From the NCBI GenBank assembly GCA_035222895.1, contig JAVYIG010001808.1, positions 62,001 to 126,000 on the forward strand: a DNA stretch of 64,000 nucleotides. Direction: 5' to 3'. This document shows, one piece after another, positions 47,601 through 60,964 of this stretch; position 1 is the stretch's first letter, and each line of letters begins with the position of its first letter. The stretch comes from Strongylocentrotus droebachiensis. Lineage: Eukaryota > Echinodermata > Echinoidea > Camarodonta > Strongylocentrotidae. The position numbers and the translations under genes were made by a program. The notes below the pieces were generated by a model. The model was not told where the DNA came from. It ran no database searches and saw nothing but the letters and a program-made list of their open reading frames with translations.

Positions 47601-50600
47601 GTGCTGTAACCAAACGTTTAACCGTCCGGTATCCGACCGCCGATGGCGGATTCCGTTTTCAATTGGACGGTTTCGTTTTCCCGTTTTTTTTTTTTTTTTT
47701 TTTTAATTTTTTTTTTTTTTTGTTTTTTTTTTGTTTTTTTTACGTTTCGATTTATGCCCCTCCACCTGGCACTATGCCTGGCAATGTTTCCCAGCTCAGT
47801 AAATTGTTTTTTGACTCACCACTCCGAAACTAAAACAACACTCCAATTTGTCTGTCATCTTGGTTTGAAAGTAATCTTTGTAATAGATTTCAATATGTAC
47901 TTTATAATAAAAATTCATCCAACTTTTACACATGGCGTACCACAAGGTTCTATCCTAGGTCCTCTACTGTTTTTTATTTACATTAATGATCTTACACATT
48001 CTTCTAATAACGACATTGTTACTATTATTTGTGACAAGTTCACAAGCACAAATCAGCGCCTTCAAAATCAAATGCACCTCGCAGTTAAATGAAAGTCCTT
48101 CCCGCTCACACGGACCTGGCTTGCTGCCGACAGAGTCGGTCAAAAAAAAAAAAAAAAAAAAAAAAGAGGTATTATTTTTTGTAGCTGTGCCTTTGTCACA
48201 TATCTTATATGACAGTGTTGTGTCTGTTAACCAAGCCTATATCAAAACAATATTGTTTGTTATTCCATTGTTGCTGAAATACAGCTGCAAGTTAAGAACA
48301 TGCAGAAGCGTGGAAGTTTATTTCTCTTTTGTTGTCCTCCATAAACTATAAAAGAAAGTATTTTCTAACATGATAAGTCCCTTTATATCTTTATAGTTCA
48401 CAGGATGTACCTTTGGTGGGGCAGCAATATGGCAATATGAAGAAGCACGAACCAGAGCAATCGACAGACTTAGACAGCATTACTCAGGTTTCTTTGATTC
48501 AAGAGAAAGAAAACAAGGAGAATTAAGAGAAATGGTAAAATGTATACCGGTACTTTGTCTCTATACTGAACCTGTTGAATACTATGTAATATTTTGTTTG
48601 TTTGGACCTAGAAAGGCATCATTTTACAAAGAGTCAACGTCCCTCTGGCTTCAAACTGTCAATATGTGGTATAGAGCAAGTCTGATCATATGAAATAGGT
48701 TTTTATACAATTTGGGTCAAAGTCCTGAAACTTATAAAAATGTTTATTGAAGTCACAACATTTCATGCTATGGAAAGGTATCAAATTGTGAATATTTGAA
48801 GTGGCCAGGATTTTAATTCCTGAAACACATCTGTGTAAAAGAAATTCTTTAGTTTCAACTGAATTTATGTAGGTACATTATATTGTCCATACTGCTGTAG
48901 ACATTACAGTATTTTGATATCCTCTACTTTCTTGTCATCATACTCAGTGAATAAAGATAACTATAAGCCACTAATCACTTCATTCATTACGTACTTGATC
49001 CAGATTGATACTTTGAAATGATTGTTTTAAATTGAATTAGATGCATTAAAATTTATGAGTCTAATTCAATGGTCTAAACAACATTTATATTGACTTCATG
49101 CTATTCATTGTATTTCTTTTGAATCCAAAGCAGCTGAAAATATCTAGCCAACCTCCAATTGTTATTGTATTAGTTGCAAACATAGTTTCTTTATGTTCAT
49201 ATTTGGTTTGTGTTCAAGTGTTCTCCTTATTTTACTGGAGACATAAAAATGCAACATTAATTGTTTGCTTTTTCTTTTTCTATTGTACTCGCGATACATT
49301 TTTTGTTGTATCTTGCTATTCTGTGCTATATATGTAAAGTTACATGGATTGGAAAAAAAGACATTGTGGTTATAGTTATTTAGTTAATCTTTTTCTTTTC
49401 CCAGCATCCATGAGACTCTTCAAACCTTACAGTGTTTTGTATTCACTGTTTTCTTGATTTTGTCTTTCCTGAATAGAATGATAATAATCATAATGAACGA
49501 TTGCATTTTATTTAGATGAATCAATGGTACAGCAGATTGAGTGGAACCCAGAAGGTTGTCCTAGGAATCGTAGCAGCTAACATTGCAGTCTTTGCCTTCT
49601 GGAGGATACCAGCCATGCAGCACTTCATGATACAATGGTTTAGTGCAAACCCTGCTGCTAGTAAGTGCATTCATCTATTCCTTTTGCTCCCTTTCATCCC
49701 GCCTCCTGTCTATCACTTTATGTATGTTTGATTTCATCACTTCATACAGCCATCTCCATATCTTCTGTTACTTAAAACCTCTCTTCTGTTGATCCTTTTC
49801 TCTATACTCTATCAAATACTATCAATTTTCTCTCCATCCATATATTTCTGTATGTTATTTAACATATTTCTTTGTTTACCGGTATATCTCTATTTATTGA
49901 TGAATATATCCACAAAGATTAATTTGATTTTCTGGAAATGGATAAATCAATACACAAAAAGCGGTAACAAAGCATTAAAAGTATTCTAGGCAATACATAG
50001 AATGGATTGCGTGTAACAATACAAGGAATATGTTAGCATTAAGGAATATCCTCTGTGACCACACAAATTTATTTGATACTACAATATATAAACGCTGAAA
50101 TAATAATTCATATATTATTATATTGTTCAATATCTTTACAGGTGCCACTTGCCTACCAATGATCCTTTCTGTCTTTAGTCATCATTCCCTCTGGCATTTA
50201 GGAGTTAACATGTACGTCTTATGGAGTTTCTCTGGCAGTATAGGGAGTGTGCTCGGCAAGGAGCAGTTCCTAGCAATGTACCTTAGTGCTGGTATGTATC
50301 TTGAGTTATTAGAGCCATTGTTTATGATTCTAGGAGGTCACCTGTCTTGGACTGTCAGTCTCTGGATAAATACCTCCTAGGATAATAACCTCTGAAAACT
50401 TACCCCCCCCCCCCCTACCTGTTACTACAATTAGGCCCTGAATTACATGTAGGCGTTTAAAAAAAAAATGTTATATTGCCCTTTGCGACCCAAAAATCTT
50501 GAAATCTATGGTCAGCTTTTTACAATTTTTGTTTTCTCGTTACTGTTTTTAAAGAAACAAATGTTTAATGAATAACAAAATATGTATTAAGCATTCAAAA

Positions 50601-53460
50601 CTGAGAAATATCAGCCCAAAAGAGAACAAAAATATTAAACAAAATAAATAAAAGATTTCTGACCGACCCATGCTTTGGCACCTAAAGGGCAATACAACAT
50701 CTTTGTTTTGTAGGTCTTATTGAATGCACAACTACCCCCTAATTTGATTACCCACTTTAAATCAATTGTCTGAGAGGTAGTTTTATACTTGTAAGATTAC
50801 AGTCTTCCTGGCACATGACATCTATTCTGTGTTGTATTATATGGAGCCCCTCCCTTTTTTTACATATTTTGTATCACAAAGATAGAAATCTCTAAATCTG
50901 TTTTCTTTTTGTTGATACAGGTGTGTGGGCTTCCTTTGCAAGCTATGCTCTCAAAATAGCTACATCACGGTTCAATCCTTCACTAGGAGCTGTAAGTATT
51001 AACCTATAAACTTTATCATTTGATGTTATTTATACTGTAGTCTAAGGTCTCCACCCAAAGGCTGTGAACCACATTGATTTGTCATGGATAATGATTCTTT
51101 TTGCATATAATCTTGCAAGAACTTTTCTTCATTGTTCATGTATAACATTGAAAAATATCAAATGTTATTGTTTTTTTATCAAGTAGTAAGCAGCTAGTTT
51201 ATACACTGATAAAAAACATGTAATAGCAGGTATAAGAAAAACTTTTTCTGCTCTCTCTTGGTTTGTTCATTTCTTTGTTTATATTTATAGCTTTATATTT
51301 TTGTTACAGTATACTGTACAAGTTACGCATATTGTTTATATGTACACAAATCCTTCATGTAATATGCTGTAAGGTCAATAGTGAACCTTCATATAATATA
51401 TTTGTTTCAATATCTGTTACTAAACCAGTCAGGTGCAATAATGGCTGTCTTGGGAGCCGTTTGTGTTCAGTATCCTGATGCTAGATTAGCGATCGTCTTT
51501 CTGCCTTTCATCACCTTCTCAGCAAGCACAGTGAGTAGAACCAGCTGCTTTTCAAATTAATACTGCATCGTTTATGAATTCAGCTATATGAGCTGTTAGT
51601 TGATAGGTGATACAGAATTCATGCAAGATCCTAATGAACTAGTTTGCAGGAACAAACCCTTGTCAGTCGCTGTGTGTATTACAATGTCTGCGCAGTGAGA
51701 CTATGCTGATGACATACTGCAGTGGCTCTGTACTGTAGCTGCTCGGGACAAGTCTTATTTGACATAGCCAGAAACTGACACTGCACTCAAGGCTTTAGAA
51801 ATCGTGGTAAAGTGTCAAATTAGAATCTGTGCTGGAGACTACTAGTGAACAGTGTAAAAGGTAGTGGGTCTGATAATGATGATGATGATGCTAATGATGA
51901 TGATGATGATGATAATGATCAAGATAATGATGATGATGATAATGATGGTGATGATGATGATGATGATGATAACAAAATATCCCCTAAAGAAAAACAACAC
52001 ACTCAAGGACAATCACTGTTTAAAGCAATTTTATATTAAATTTAAACACCATGAATCAAATTTCAGTTACTCTTTAAAGAATTGAATAGTACTTTTGAGA
52101 AACAAGAAACCAGAGGCAACAATGACATTGAATGATATGTCCATCTTGTTCTTCTATATTTTGTGTAGGGCCTTGTTGGTCTCCTTGGTATGGAGACTAC
52201 AGGAGTTCTTCTTGGCTGGCAGTTTTTTGATCATGCTGCTCATCTTGCTGGGTTATTGTTTGGATGGTGAGTACTGAGTAGGACACATAAGCTGCTGTTT
52301 CCGTAGAGACTGACTGAAGATTTCATTTGGAGGATATTTTTATGGAATAGAATGAATAGGAGACAGATGAAGGGGAAAAGATGAAATGTTTCTTTCTATG
52401 CAGTCATGAAAGACTAATTTTTAGGGATGGGAAATGACACTGTCCAATACTGTCTACATTTAGAGCACTTTATGTGTACCATTACAGAAAGAGGGATATA
52501 TATATAGAAAGAAAGATAGGAAGAGATACAAATTAGAGAGAGGGGAGGGAGGGAGGGGGAGAGAGAAAGTGAGTAAAAAAAAAGAATGTGAAATATAGGA
52601 AAGGACACTTCTGTACAACCTTTTAATGTGATATCAGTAGTAGTGGTGGTGGTTATTTTACCTGACTGCTAAGAAAGCAATAAATGCTTGTTAGTAAGCA
52701 ACCAGACGGCCGACGGCTCCAAGGGACAGATTAATGCCTTACCAAAGGGCACTACCGCATCGCCTTGGTTTCGAACTCAGGTCACCGGATTTTGAGACCA
52801 CTGCTCTACCGACTGAGCTATCGCGCCTCCTCATAGATTTTTCTCATCATCTAGTTTTTGTACCAAATAAATATCCACATAACACTAGAACTTGAGAAGA
52901 GCACTGTTTCCTATACTTAACTACGTTACTGTATATATCGGCTCATTTCAGTATTTTTGTTTTCTTACACAGCTACTATGTGAAGCACGGTCACAAGGTC
53001 TTATGGGATGAGAGACAACGCTACTTAGAGAGATGGCACAAACACAGAGGAAAACCTGGAGAGGTATGAATAGCAAGACTAAACAACAAACTCTCAAACT
53101 GTGTTACCAGTCTCTGTCTCGGTGAGAGATGGCACAAGCACAGAGGAATACCTAATGAGGTCTGAATGACAAGACTAAACATCAAGCTCTCAAAGTGTGC
53201 AATCATAATGATGTTGATCTGAGGATGCTGGTCGTGAGCAACCTGGTGAAATGACCTCCATGGTTTTATGTGATGAAAACCTTTGAGGTCTGAATGAAAA
53301 GACTAAGCAACAAACTCTCAAACTTTACTATGGTGACTTGCTGGCTTTGATGATTAACTCGTTGTATACCATTTGATTTTGGTATGACATGCATTATTTT
53401 CCTATAGACTCCAATCTAAATTATATCATGTTTTAACAGGTTAAAACCATGGTGGAATGA
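44606..53460 (+). CDS. PARL: Presenilin-associated rhomboid-like protease, mitochondrial
   Basis: PARL is the inner-membrane rhomboid serine protease that cleaves PINK1 and PGAM5. Exons: 44606-44655, 47230-47449, 48397-48534, 49516-49660, 50142-50291, 50921-50991, 51429-51530, 52169-52266, 52973-53063, 53440-53460; phases agree throughout and give 361 residues (human about 379). The 17-residue first exon ([16 protein letters not shown]) is short, basic and hydroxylated, as expected of a mitochondrial presequence; an in-frame ATG at 44615 could also start. Landmarks are [27 protein letters not shown], and GASGA with nucleophile Ser259 as the first residue of its exon. [10 protein letters not shown] carries catalytic His317. 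The last exon encodes only VKTMVE. It is divergent from ERICH6-like and convergent with DNAJC3. Confidence 0.95.
44656..47229 (+). other. PARL intron 1, 2.6 kb
   Basis: Apart from the inverted-arm element it is AT-rich, with no other recognised gene. At about 45560 the minus strand reads AAGATGGCTGCCGCG, which resembles a YY1-type start site but opens only a very short frame. Confidence 0.4.
45050..45652. mobile_element. Element with long inverted arms in PARL intron 1
   Basis: Positions 45050-45133 and 45567-45652 are inverted copies with indels: CCATGTAAAATTGATTTCAT on the left faces ATGTAATCAATTTTACATGG on the right. Both arms end inside with TTTGATATTTGATATTTT or its inverse. The interior is CG- and GATC-rich, with GCATGCGC palindromes. 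No transposase is seen. A non-autonomous DNA transposon is likely, but target duplications are not clear. Confidence 0.55.
47600..48165. repeat. Composite of T-run, LINE fragment and A-run
   Basis: TAGTGCTGTAACCAAACG at about 47600 resembles a hAT-type terminus. A T-rich run follows at 47684-47740, then the LINE piece at 47928-48059, and an A-run at about 48140-48163. All lie in PARL intron 2. Boundaries are approximate. Confidence 0.45.
47928..48059 (+). mobile_element. LINE reverse transcriptase fragment
   Basis: The frame reads [20 protein letters not shown], then [23 protein letters not shown] is a hallmark block of non-LTR reverse transcriptases of the CR1/L2/Jockey type. The catalytic FADD block that should follow is not recognisable, so this is a short dead fragment. 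Confidence 0.85.
51866..51972. repeat. (GAT)n microsatellite in PARL intron
   Basis: GATGATGAT with AAT interruptions, the same triplet family as the 1161-4745 satellite but short. The Asp-rich and Met-rich frames here are artefacts. Confidence 0.85.
52640..52832 (-). mobile_element. tRNA-derived SINE, family B (reverse)
   Basis: Read on the minus strand: GCGCGATAGCTCAGTCGGTA, then GAGTTCGAAACC and CCCTTTGGTAAGGCATTAAT. It matches 25198-25400 in reverse and lies in the intron before the penultimate PARL exon. Confidence 0.8.
53124..53330 (+). repeat. Two decayed copies of the PARL exon 9 splice junction
   Basis: The penultimate exon ends GAGAGATGGCACAAACACAG, then AAAACCTGGAGAG, and its intron begins GTATGAATAGCAAGAC. 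A copy at 53124-53199 repeats both parts (GAGAGATGGCACAAGCACAG, then TGAATGACAAGACTAAAC). A shorter copy at 53277-53330 repeats the intron part. The segment has thus been tandemly copied across an exon-intron boundary. Confidence 0.85.
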
Positions 53461-53862
53461 CGTGAACAGTATTGAGGAAAATGAGGAAGAGGTAACTCTT
53501 GTTATGAGACAGGAAAGTAAGCGTCTGTGATTGTCAACTTTATAATGCTGCCGGTCCAATTGAAAACTTGATAGATGATATAAAGAAAAATGATGGCTCA
53601 ATCTCTTGAAATTCATTGGAACTGGCTAGAGTCTATTGGCTACAGTGTACACTTTTAAGAGCAAGGAAATACAAACTGTATTATCTGAGTAATGCGTTTT
53701 GTATTTACGTTATACTCTGCTGATGAATAATGCAAAACTCATTCAAGGTATAAATCAGTTTTTTAAAAAAGTGTCTATTTATTATGTGATATGCATTTTA
53801 TCTTTACACAATATAAAATATTGTGTAATATTAAGGGTATTTAAGGCTTAACCAGCAGTGCA

Positions 53863-53868
53863 AATAAA
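53863..53868 (+). terminator. Poly(A) signal AATAAA for PARL
   Basis: AATAAA lies 403 bases after the PARL stop codon. It is the best candidate near the gene end; the cleavage site itself cannot be seen. Confidence 0.5.
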
Positions 53869-56800
53869 GCTCTTATGAAACTCAACAAAATGAAATTAAT
53901 AGTTTATGTATTGTTCAATTGAAAGTTTGTTATAATTATTTTTGATTTCAAAGAATGACCTGATGGAAAAGACATGTTAGATTAACTTCTTAGGATTTAA
54001 GGAGCATTTTGGAAATGCACTTGTTATTACTTTATCAATAATATCAGGCATGACTAAGATCTTTTTTTAATTCACTTGTTGTTGCATGGGTTACTGAATA
54101 GAGCTGATGTAAGGAACCTTCAACTTCCAAGACATTGGGTATAAACCGCATTTATTGCTTGAAAATTCCTAGTCGGGTGCTGATATCTCTATCTATCGAA
54201 AATTGATGTTTGTCCTTTGGTCATAAATAGTTTTTGGATTATATATATTTACCATTGGTTTTCATTTAACCGATTATCTAAAATGTTTGTCAGTGGCCAG
54301 TGTCAAGGTTTCATTTCTGATTAAGGGGTAAAATTTTGCTACCCCTTCCTCTCCCTTTTGTTATCAGTTTTTGACCAGCTTAGGCCAAAAACCGTACATT
54401 TAACAGAATGAGCACTCCTGCGGCATTGTTTATATACGCATTATTTGTAGACATTATTGCTTTTGTTACGTACAAGTTACCATCTTTGCAAACCATAAGC
54501 ATGTATGTAGCATGCTTCCATTGGTAACAAATTACTTGTAGGAAGGCTTTTATATTACACTCCATGCAAGTCAGAAATTTTACTTATTTTCCAGGAGATT
54601 TGAACTCTTCAAGCATATGATTATGTTGTTACAATTTATGATTGCAACTTATTTGCTTGTACCGGGTACATACTTTGGTAATTAAATTACCTGATGGAGG
54701 ATGTACACAATTAAAAATGAAATTTACCAATGAGTTTTGTATGTGTATTTTTTTGTTGACTGCATGATAGTAATCCAAGGGGAGGGGGGGGGGGGGGCTG
54801 TAGTCCTATTCTTGTTTATTTTTTGTTTGTATACCTTCATAAACATTTCTTTCAAAGATTGTTAATTTTTTAGGGCTTCAATACAGACACTGATAACAGG
54901 TAGGGACATGCATCTCAGATTTCATGCTCCCACCCGACGGTGGGTGGGGAGATGTAAGTCCCCGCAGTAACAACAGTTGTTGCTTGTCTATCATATAGTA
55001 ACTTTACATTCTACCTTGAGAAAAGAAATGAAAGGGTCAATAGATCTCTTGATATCTATTTCATATTTGTTTCATAAAGAAATCTTTTATTTACAAAAAC
55101 AGACATTTTCTCTGAATATCCCCAAATATAACAAACATATTGAAATTGTTTGACAAAGATAATTTGTAGGAAAAAAATATACATATTCAAAATACATGTA
55201 CTACATAAATTAACATTCACCCAGAGAATAGATTCAAATTTTGACTTTTATCATTTCTAGATGAAACTAATTACCCTTACAGATTAATGTATCAAACCAT
55301 GCTTGTCAACTTAGAAAATCTCATCATTGAAACCTAACAGGGAGGTACATCAGAACAGTGAATTATGACTTTTAAATAACATCTCTCAATGAAAGCAATG
55401 AATTGGTCAAATGAAGCCACATGAATGCATTATTCTTCCCTAGTAAGCAAACAAAAGGGTTTTCTTTAAAAAGTAATAAATTTCTAAGATGCATGAACAT
55501 GCACCAGGCGAATCCGACGATGCAATGACATTTTAATTGGTTAAATATGGCTATGAAATTGAACATGCGCACTGAGATGGGTAACTGGGTACAACACTTT
55601 AGCTAGACTTATTTGATGATACCTTTATATTTCGGAATCAATTACTGGTACAGAAAATGGTTGCTTTAGTACATGTAGATGTAAATGTGCAATTCTTGCC
55701 TCATTTGGCTTTAAAACACATTTTTTCCCCATTATATGTCTGCTGTAGAACCGTTTATAAAACAAAAGCTGCATGTTCTGTAGCTCATGCATTAGTAAAA
55801 AACGCACAAGTTGATCAAACAATAATGAGGATAAAATAAAACTTGGCAAAGCCTCGTGGCTTGTTCATTTTCCCTTATGTGACTAAACCAGTGTATATTT
55901 TGTTTTCACTACCGGTAATGCGCTTGTAAGCGGATTATTTGTAAACTTGGAATTGGTAAACTCACATCCATGCTGCTGAAGTTTAACATACGGTTAGATT
56001 TAATGGGCAGAGATGTTGAACTACATACATACATGTATATATAAGTGCTATGTTTAATAAGCAGTGTGCCGCAATCACCTTTTCCCCAAAATATGATATG
56101 GTTAAAAATAATTTAAAAAGGAAAGAATATACAAAAATAGCGATTATTTTTTTATCAAACAGAATGCAACTCTGAAAACAGAAGGACAAATGAAAATATA
56201 CTCTTAAAAATTATTAAAACTATCATGAACAGAATTCTAAATATGACACTATTTTCTTTTCATTAATCAGATTTCAACTTTCGGACAATGTACTTCAGAA
56301 CATCAAGGCTTCCCATACCATGCTATGTTAAACTGTAAAGCTACAAACATCTGCAAACTATCCATCAATGTATTTTATACCATAACTCTTGAGGTTTCAA
56401 TATTTTACAGTACAAAACCTCCCCACATCCCTACAAGCTAAATGATCCTGACATACACAAATTTCTGATTTTCTGAAGTCATCCACTGCTACCACTTTCA
56501 TTCATTGCAGATCGATAATATATAATTATCAGTAGTCCTCTTACTTCCCCCATGAAATTTGCCCTATTAAAACAAGAACAATACTACCTGTATAAATACA
56601 CATACCATTCTAAAGACTTTAAATTGGTTCATTCACAAATTGTTATAAACCACTAGCAGACCGAAAGGCACGAAAGGCAATTTAAGAAAGATACAATCAT
56701 TTCATCTTTTGTGCAATTTTTCTTGTTATACTCACAATGTATGACTACACATGAATCTATAAAGAGTTATAAATATCTTAATCCCATAAACGAAGGGGGA

Positions 56801-57819
56801 TTATAGATGAAGTGAGAAACCCACTTAACACAGGAAAACATTTGTGTCATGATAGAGAATTATGCCTTGATTTCAGAGAAAACTGTAAATGTTACTTTTA
56901 TTTTTTCTAAGGCTATCCAAAGTGTTGTGAAATGGAAAAAAATCAATAAGCAAATAAAATTATTGGACCTTTATGACCTGAACTAAAACTGTCCCTCACA
57001 GACAGGTCTAAGTAATAACCAACAATTCCTTTGTTTTTATACTGTATAAATGGACTGCAGAAAATAAACAAAGTGCCTTGATTTATTGTACCTCGGTACA
57101 ACACCAACCAGATAGACACCTAGGCAGGGTTTCACAAAACCATCACAAGTACAAATTCACTGACAGCCCTTTGGAATACACGTATTAAATTTAACATGTG
57201 TTTCAATGGAATGTCAGTGAACTTGTACTTGTGATAGATTTGTGAAATCGTACCCTGACTGACAATAGACCCAAAGAACAATAATTACATTACCCCGAAT
57301 GGGCACGAAACAATCAGTATGGAGTCGGCTTGGCGGTGACTGTGGTGTTACATTACAGCAGTGCTGAGGATGTAGTCGAGTAGTACTGACAATACTATCA
57401 CTTTACAGGAGAATGTCCCAACAAAATATTGGCTAGATGGCTTATGCTACGGTCACAAAGGTTCGTACGAACGATAATTTCGTACGAATCTCCCTGTTTT
57501 TCCATTGTCTTCCCGAATTTCCATTATCTGAAAATCGTCCGTACAGCGTTCGTAGCAGTTCTTAATGCTGTTTGTGACCGAGTCTTAAATAATGGTATGA
57601 TCGTCTCTTTGAAACCACAGTTGCTCATCAAATGGATCATAACACACTGAAGACTGTTAACATTGAGGTCTAGTTGGAGGTCTAGTTGGAGGTCTAGTTG
57701 AAGGGGATTTAGAATTGAAACCTTGCTACATGTAATTCTGTACTTCGGAAGGAATTGAAGCTGAATGAATGATGTATTTATCAAACTGGAGATGTGAGAC
57801 TGTTAATGTTGAGCTAACT
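53869..57819. other. Intergenic region between convergent PARL and DNAJC3
   Basis: AT-rich DNA with a G-run near 54783, a fragment of MITE M3 (54866-54922) and the MITE at 57125-57257. GGTCTAGTTGGA is repeated three times at about 57668-57701. A minus-strand AATAAA at about 57082-57087 could end the DNAJC3 transcript. No other gene is recognised. Confidence 0.45.
57125..57257. mobile_element. Foldback MITE, 133 bp
   Basis: CAGGGTTTCACAAAACCATC at the left faces GATTTGTGAAATCGTACCCTG, ending at 57257. Inner arms pair as well: ACAAGTACAAATTCACTGACA with TGTCAGTGAACTTGTACTTGT. The GTTTCACAAA terminus resembles family M1, but the body differs. Confidence 0.7.
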
Positions 57820-60800
57820 CTAGTTGAAGTTAAATTTAAAGTTGAAACCACCGCCGCCGCCGCTACCAAAAGGATTAAAACCGAATGGATGGCCATGATG
57901 ATGGCCTTGGTTCTTCTGCTGTTCAGGGTCTAAGGGATCCTCACCAGCGTCAAACTTCTCCCTCATTTCTGAAGGAATAAGAAACAAATGAGAAGAATAA
58001 TTAAAAGAATTAGATGATAATGTTTATAACAACAATAATGGACACATCTAAGAAAACAATTATCGGTAATTAGAATTATAACAATGATGATAATAATAGT
58101 AATAATACTACTAACTACTTCTACTACTACCATTACTAGTAATCTTAATAATAATAATAACAATTTCATTTAAAGCAACAATAATACAGATTATCATAAT
58201 CAACAAGAATCATGACTGTTAAGATACTAATAAAAACCAACTTGTGTATGCTGGCAATAGATCCTATGTCCTCTTAACATAGATAAATAAAGATGCTTCT
58301 AAATATTGATAATTACAAAATATAAACATAATCATCATGCCACAGTTTACCGCATTCAAAAAACAAAATGACTTTAAATGTTTCTATCTTATAAAACGGA
58401 TACCGTAGTACATTGTTGCGAACAGTCATTCAGTAAGTACTCTAAAAATCATGCTGGTTTACCACCGTGTATGTGTATCATACCTGGGGTTGTGAGTACT
58501 TCTTTAGCATCAGCGATGTCCATGAATTTCTTCTCTGCTTTGGATTTTTCTTCCCCTTCTTCATGTTTATCCGGATGCCATATCATAGCGAGCTGACGAT
58601 AGGCCTTCAATATATCCTTTTTGACTGCATTTCTGCAAGAAGATGTATGAAAGAAACAAAGTCACATTAAAACTACATCAAGTTTTGAATGCCAACTGAA
58701 GAACTTTATCATTTTGGGTTGCATTCATGGAAGGTGATAAGTAGATTTTTTGTTTTAAATACAAATAGTTAGCATGCAACCAAGGAGAAGGAGGAAAAGG
58801 AGGGGGACCTTCATCCGGGATTTTTGATTTTGAGCCCCTAAATATTAAGTATAATCATTAACATTAAAAATTAAACATAAATGAGTTAATGGCGAAGTCA
58901 ATTTTATGTTTGTGACTCCATGTATCATGAAATCACAAAAAGCTTTGATTTCAAATGATCTTACCTTCTGACTCCTAATATTTTGTAGTAATCTCTTTTC
59001 TTGGATTGTTTTAAAAGTTTCTGCGCTCTATCTAATCCTTCTTGTGTTCTTTGAATATCGTCTACTTCTTTGGCTTTCTGGTAATCATTTACAGCTGGAA
59101 GAAAAAAGGGAGAAACAATAAAAATAGTCAGACTAGATGTGATATCAAATTATCAACAGAGGTATTACTTATCCTAATCAAGCAGAATAGATTACATTAG
59201 GATCATAACCATTTTGACAGAATTTTCTGCAAGTTTGAAATGTTCAAATTCCTTGTAAGTTGTACAAATCAATGTTGGATTCACTTCTTTTAATGGGGGA
59301 AGATGTCATGGTATAGTGGCTCATTCACTTGACCCCCAATCCAAGGGTTAACGTTTTTTGGCAAGACATTAATCCATGTTTGCCATTCTCAACCCAGGTG
59401 AAAATGTGTACTCAATATATTTGAGTGTATTTGCCACTCTCTACCAAGGTAAGATTTATTTTCAGTGTTATTGTTGTGATGATGAGTAGTAGTAGTACTA
59501 GTAGTATTAGTATTTCTATTATTAGTAGTAGTATCATAAGTATTATAAGTATTATAATCATTATCATTATTTTCATTTTTTGTTATATAAATATTGACAG
59601 CTGAGCTGGAATATAATCAAGTGTAATAAGTCACTCACCTTCTTCATACATTTCATCTTGGATATATGTCTCAGCTCTGTCTATTAGTACATCTATATTC
59701 TCTGGATCATCTTTCAATACCCGTGTACACATCTTCATTGCTTCAGGTAATTTTTGGCCCTGTCAAGTAATAACATTATATATATAAGGTAAGTCCCCTT
59801 TATTTCAGTGGAAGAAAAACAAAGAAGATACCCAGGTCCTCTACCAAAAAGAGAGAAATAAAGTGTCCTGTTCAACTCAACTGACAATCAGCAGGGTCAT
59901 CAATATTTAGTATTACAATACAATAACATATATATAATAACAAATACAGTAACAAATACAATAATACAATAACAAATACGTGTACCGTAAAAAAATTCAA
60001 TAAAAAATACAGTTTAATAATAAATTTCACTTTGACAAGCATGTCAATTAACTATTAAAGAGAGATATCAATGCTAAAAACTTGAATTGCAGAACTTTTT
60101 TTGAGGGGTTTATTTACTATCTGATAAGGACTACTTGAGGGAAGGTTGAAAGAAAGTGTTTATTGCAAGTTGGAATTTGGAAATATAGTGGGAAATTGTT
60201 ATAAAGAGCTCAAAAGTAACAAGATATCAGTTTTACTGGTTACAGCTCTGTATATATTCTTTTTTTTACCCTGACATAAAACATAATTTTCATGGTTCCA
60301 ATGTCATTGTTATAACGAGTTTCCAATGTACAGATGTTTGATTGTGGATTGAGGAATGTAATCAAAGAAATACATTCTTACCACAGCCATCAATATACAG
60401 AGTTTGGCCAATGTGCTTCTAGTTGGTTACAACATGGTAAATACTGCTTAGTTGGGCAAGCATGACATAAAAGAGTTGGCACCATGTTGTGTGACCTACT
60501 GAAACCAAGTTGGCCAAGTTCTGTATAAAGATGGCTCTGATTCTTACCATTCTATAAGCATGACATATCCTTGCGTTTGCCCTGAGTTCATAAACACCTC
60601 CTTTCCCTGCAGCCTCTATCGACGATTCTAACTTGCCTACAGCATCATCATACCTTAGAAGGAAAAGAAAAAAAACAATAATAGTTGGAGAAAAAAAATA
60701 ACACTAATATTATATTCATTTATGTAAATTTATGTGAATTAAAGGCTAAGAGAGAAAAAACAAACAAGTGGAGACAAAAGAGGTAATAAATATCACCGAC

Positions 60801-60931
60801 TAGTAAAGCCGAGAATAGCCAAAGGTTAATTCATGTTCTAATGTTATACATAACAGATATAATATAATCAGGTAAAGAGGAATATTACTGAGGAGATGGA
60901 CAGGGACAGGGACAGAGAGAGAGAGAGTGAA

Positions 60932-60964
<33 letters not shown>

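Noticed and set aside
51845-52085. Asp-rich and Met-rich frames in a PARL intron
   Set aside because: Caused by a (GAT)n microsatellite between two well-defined PARL exons.
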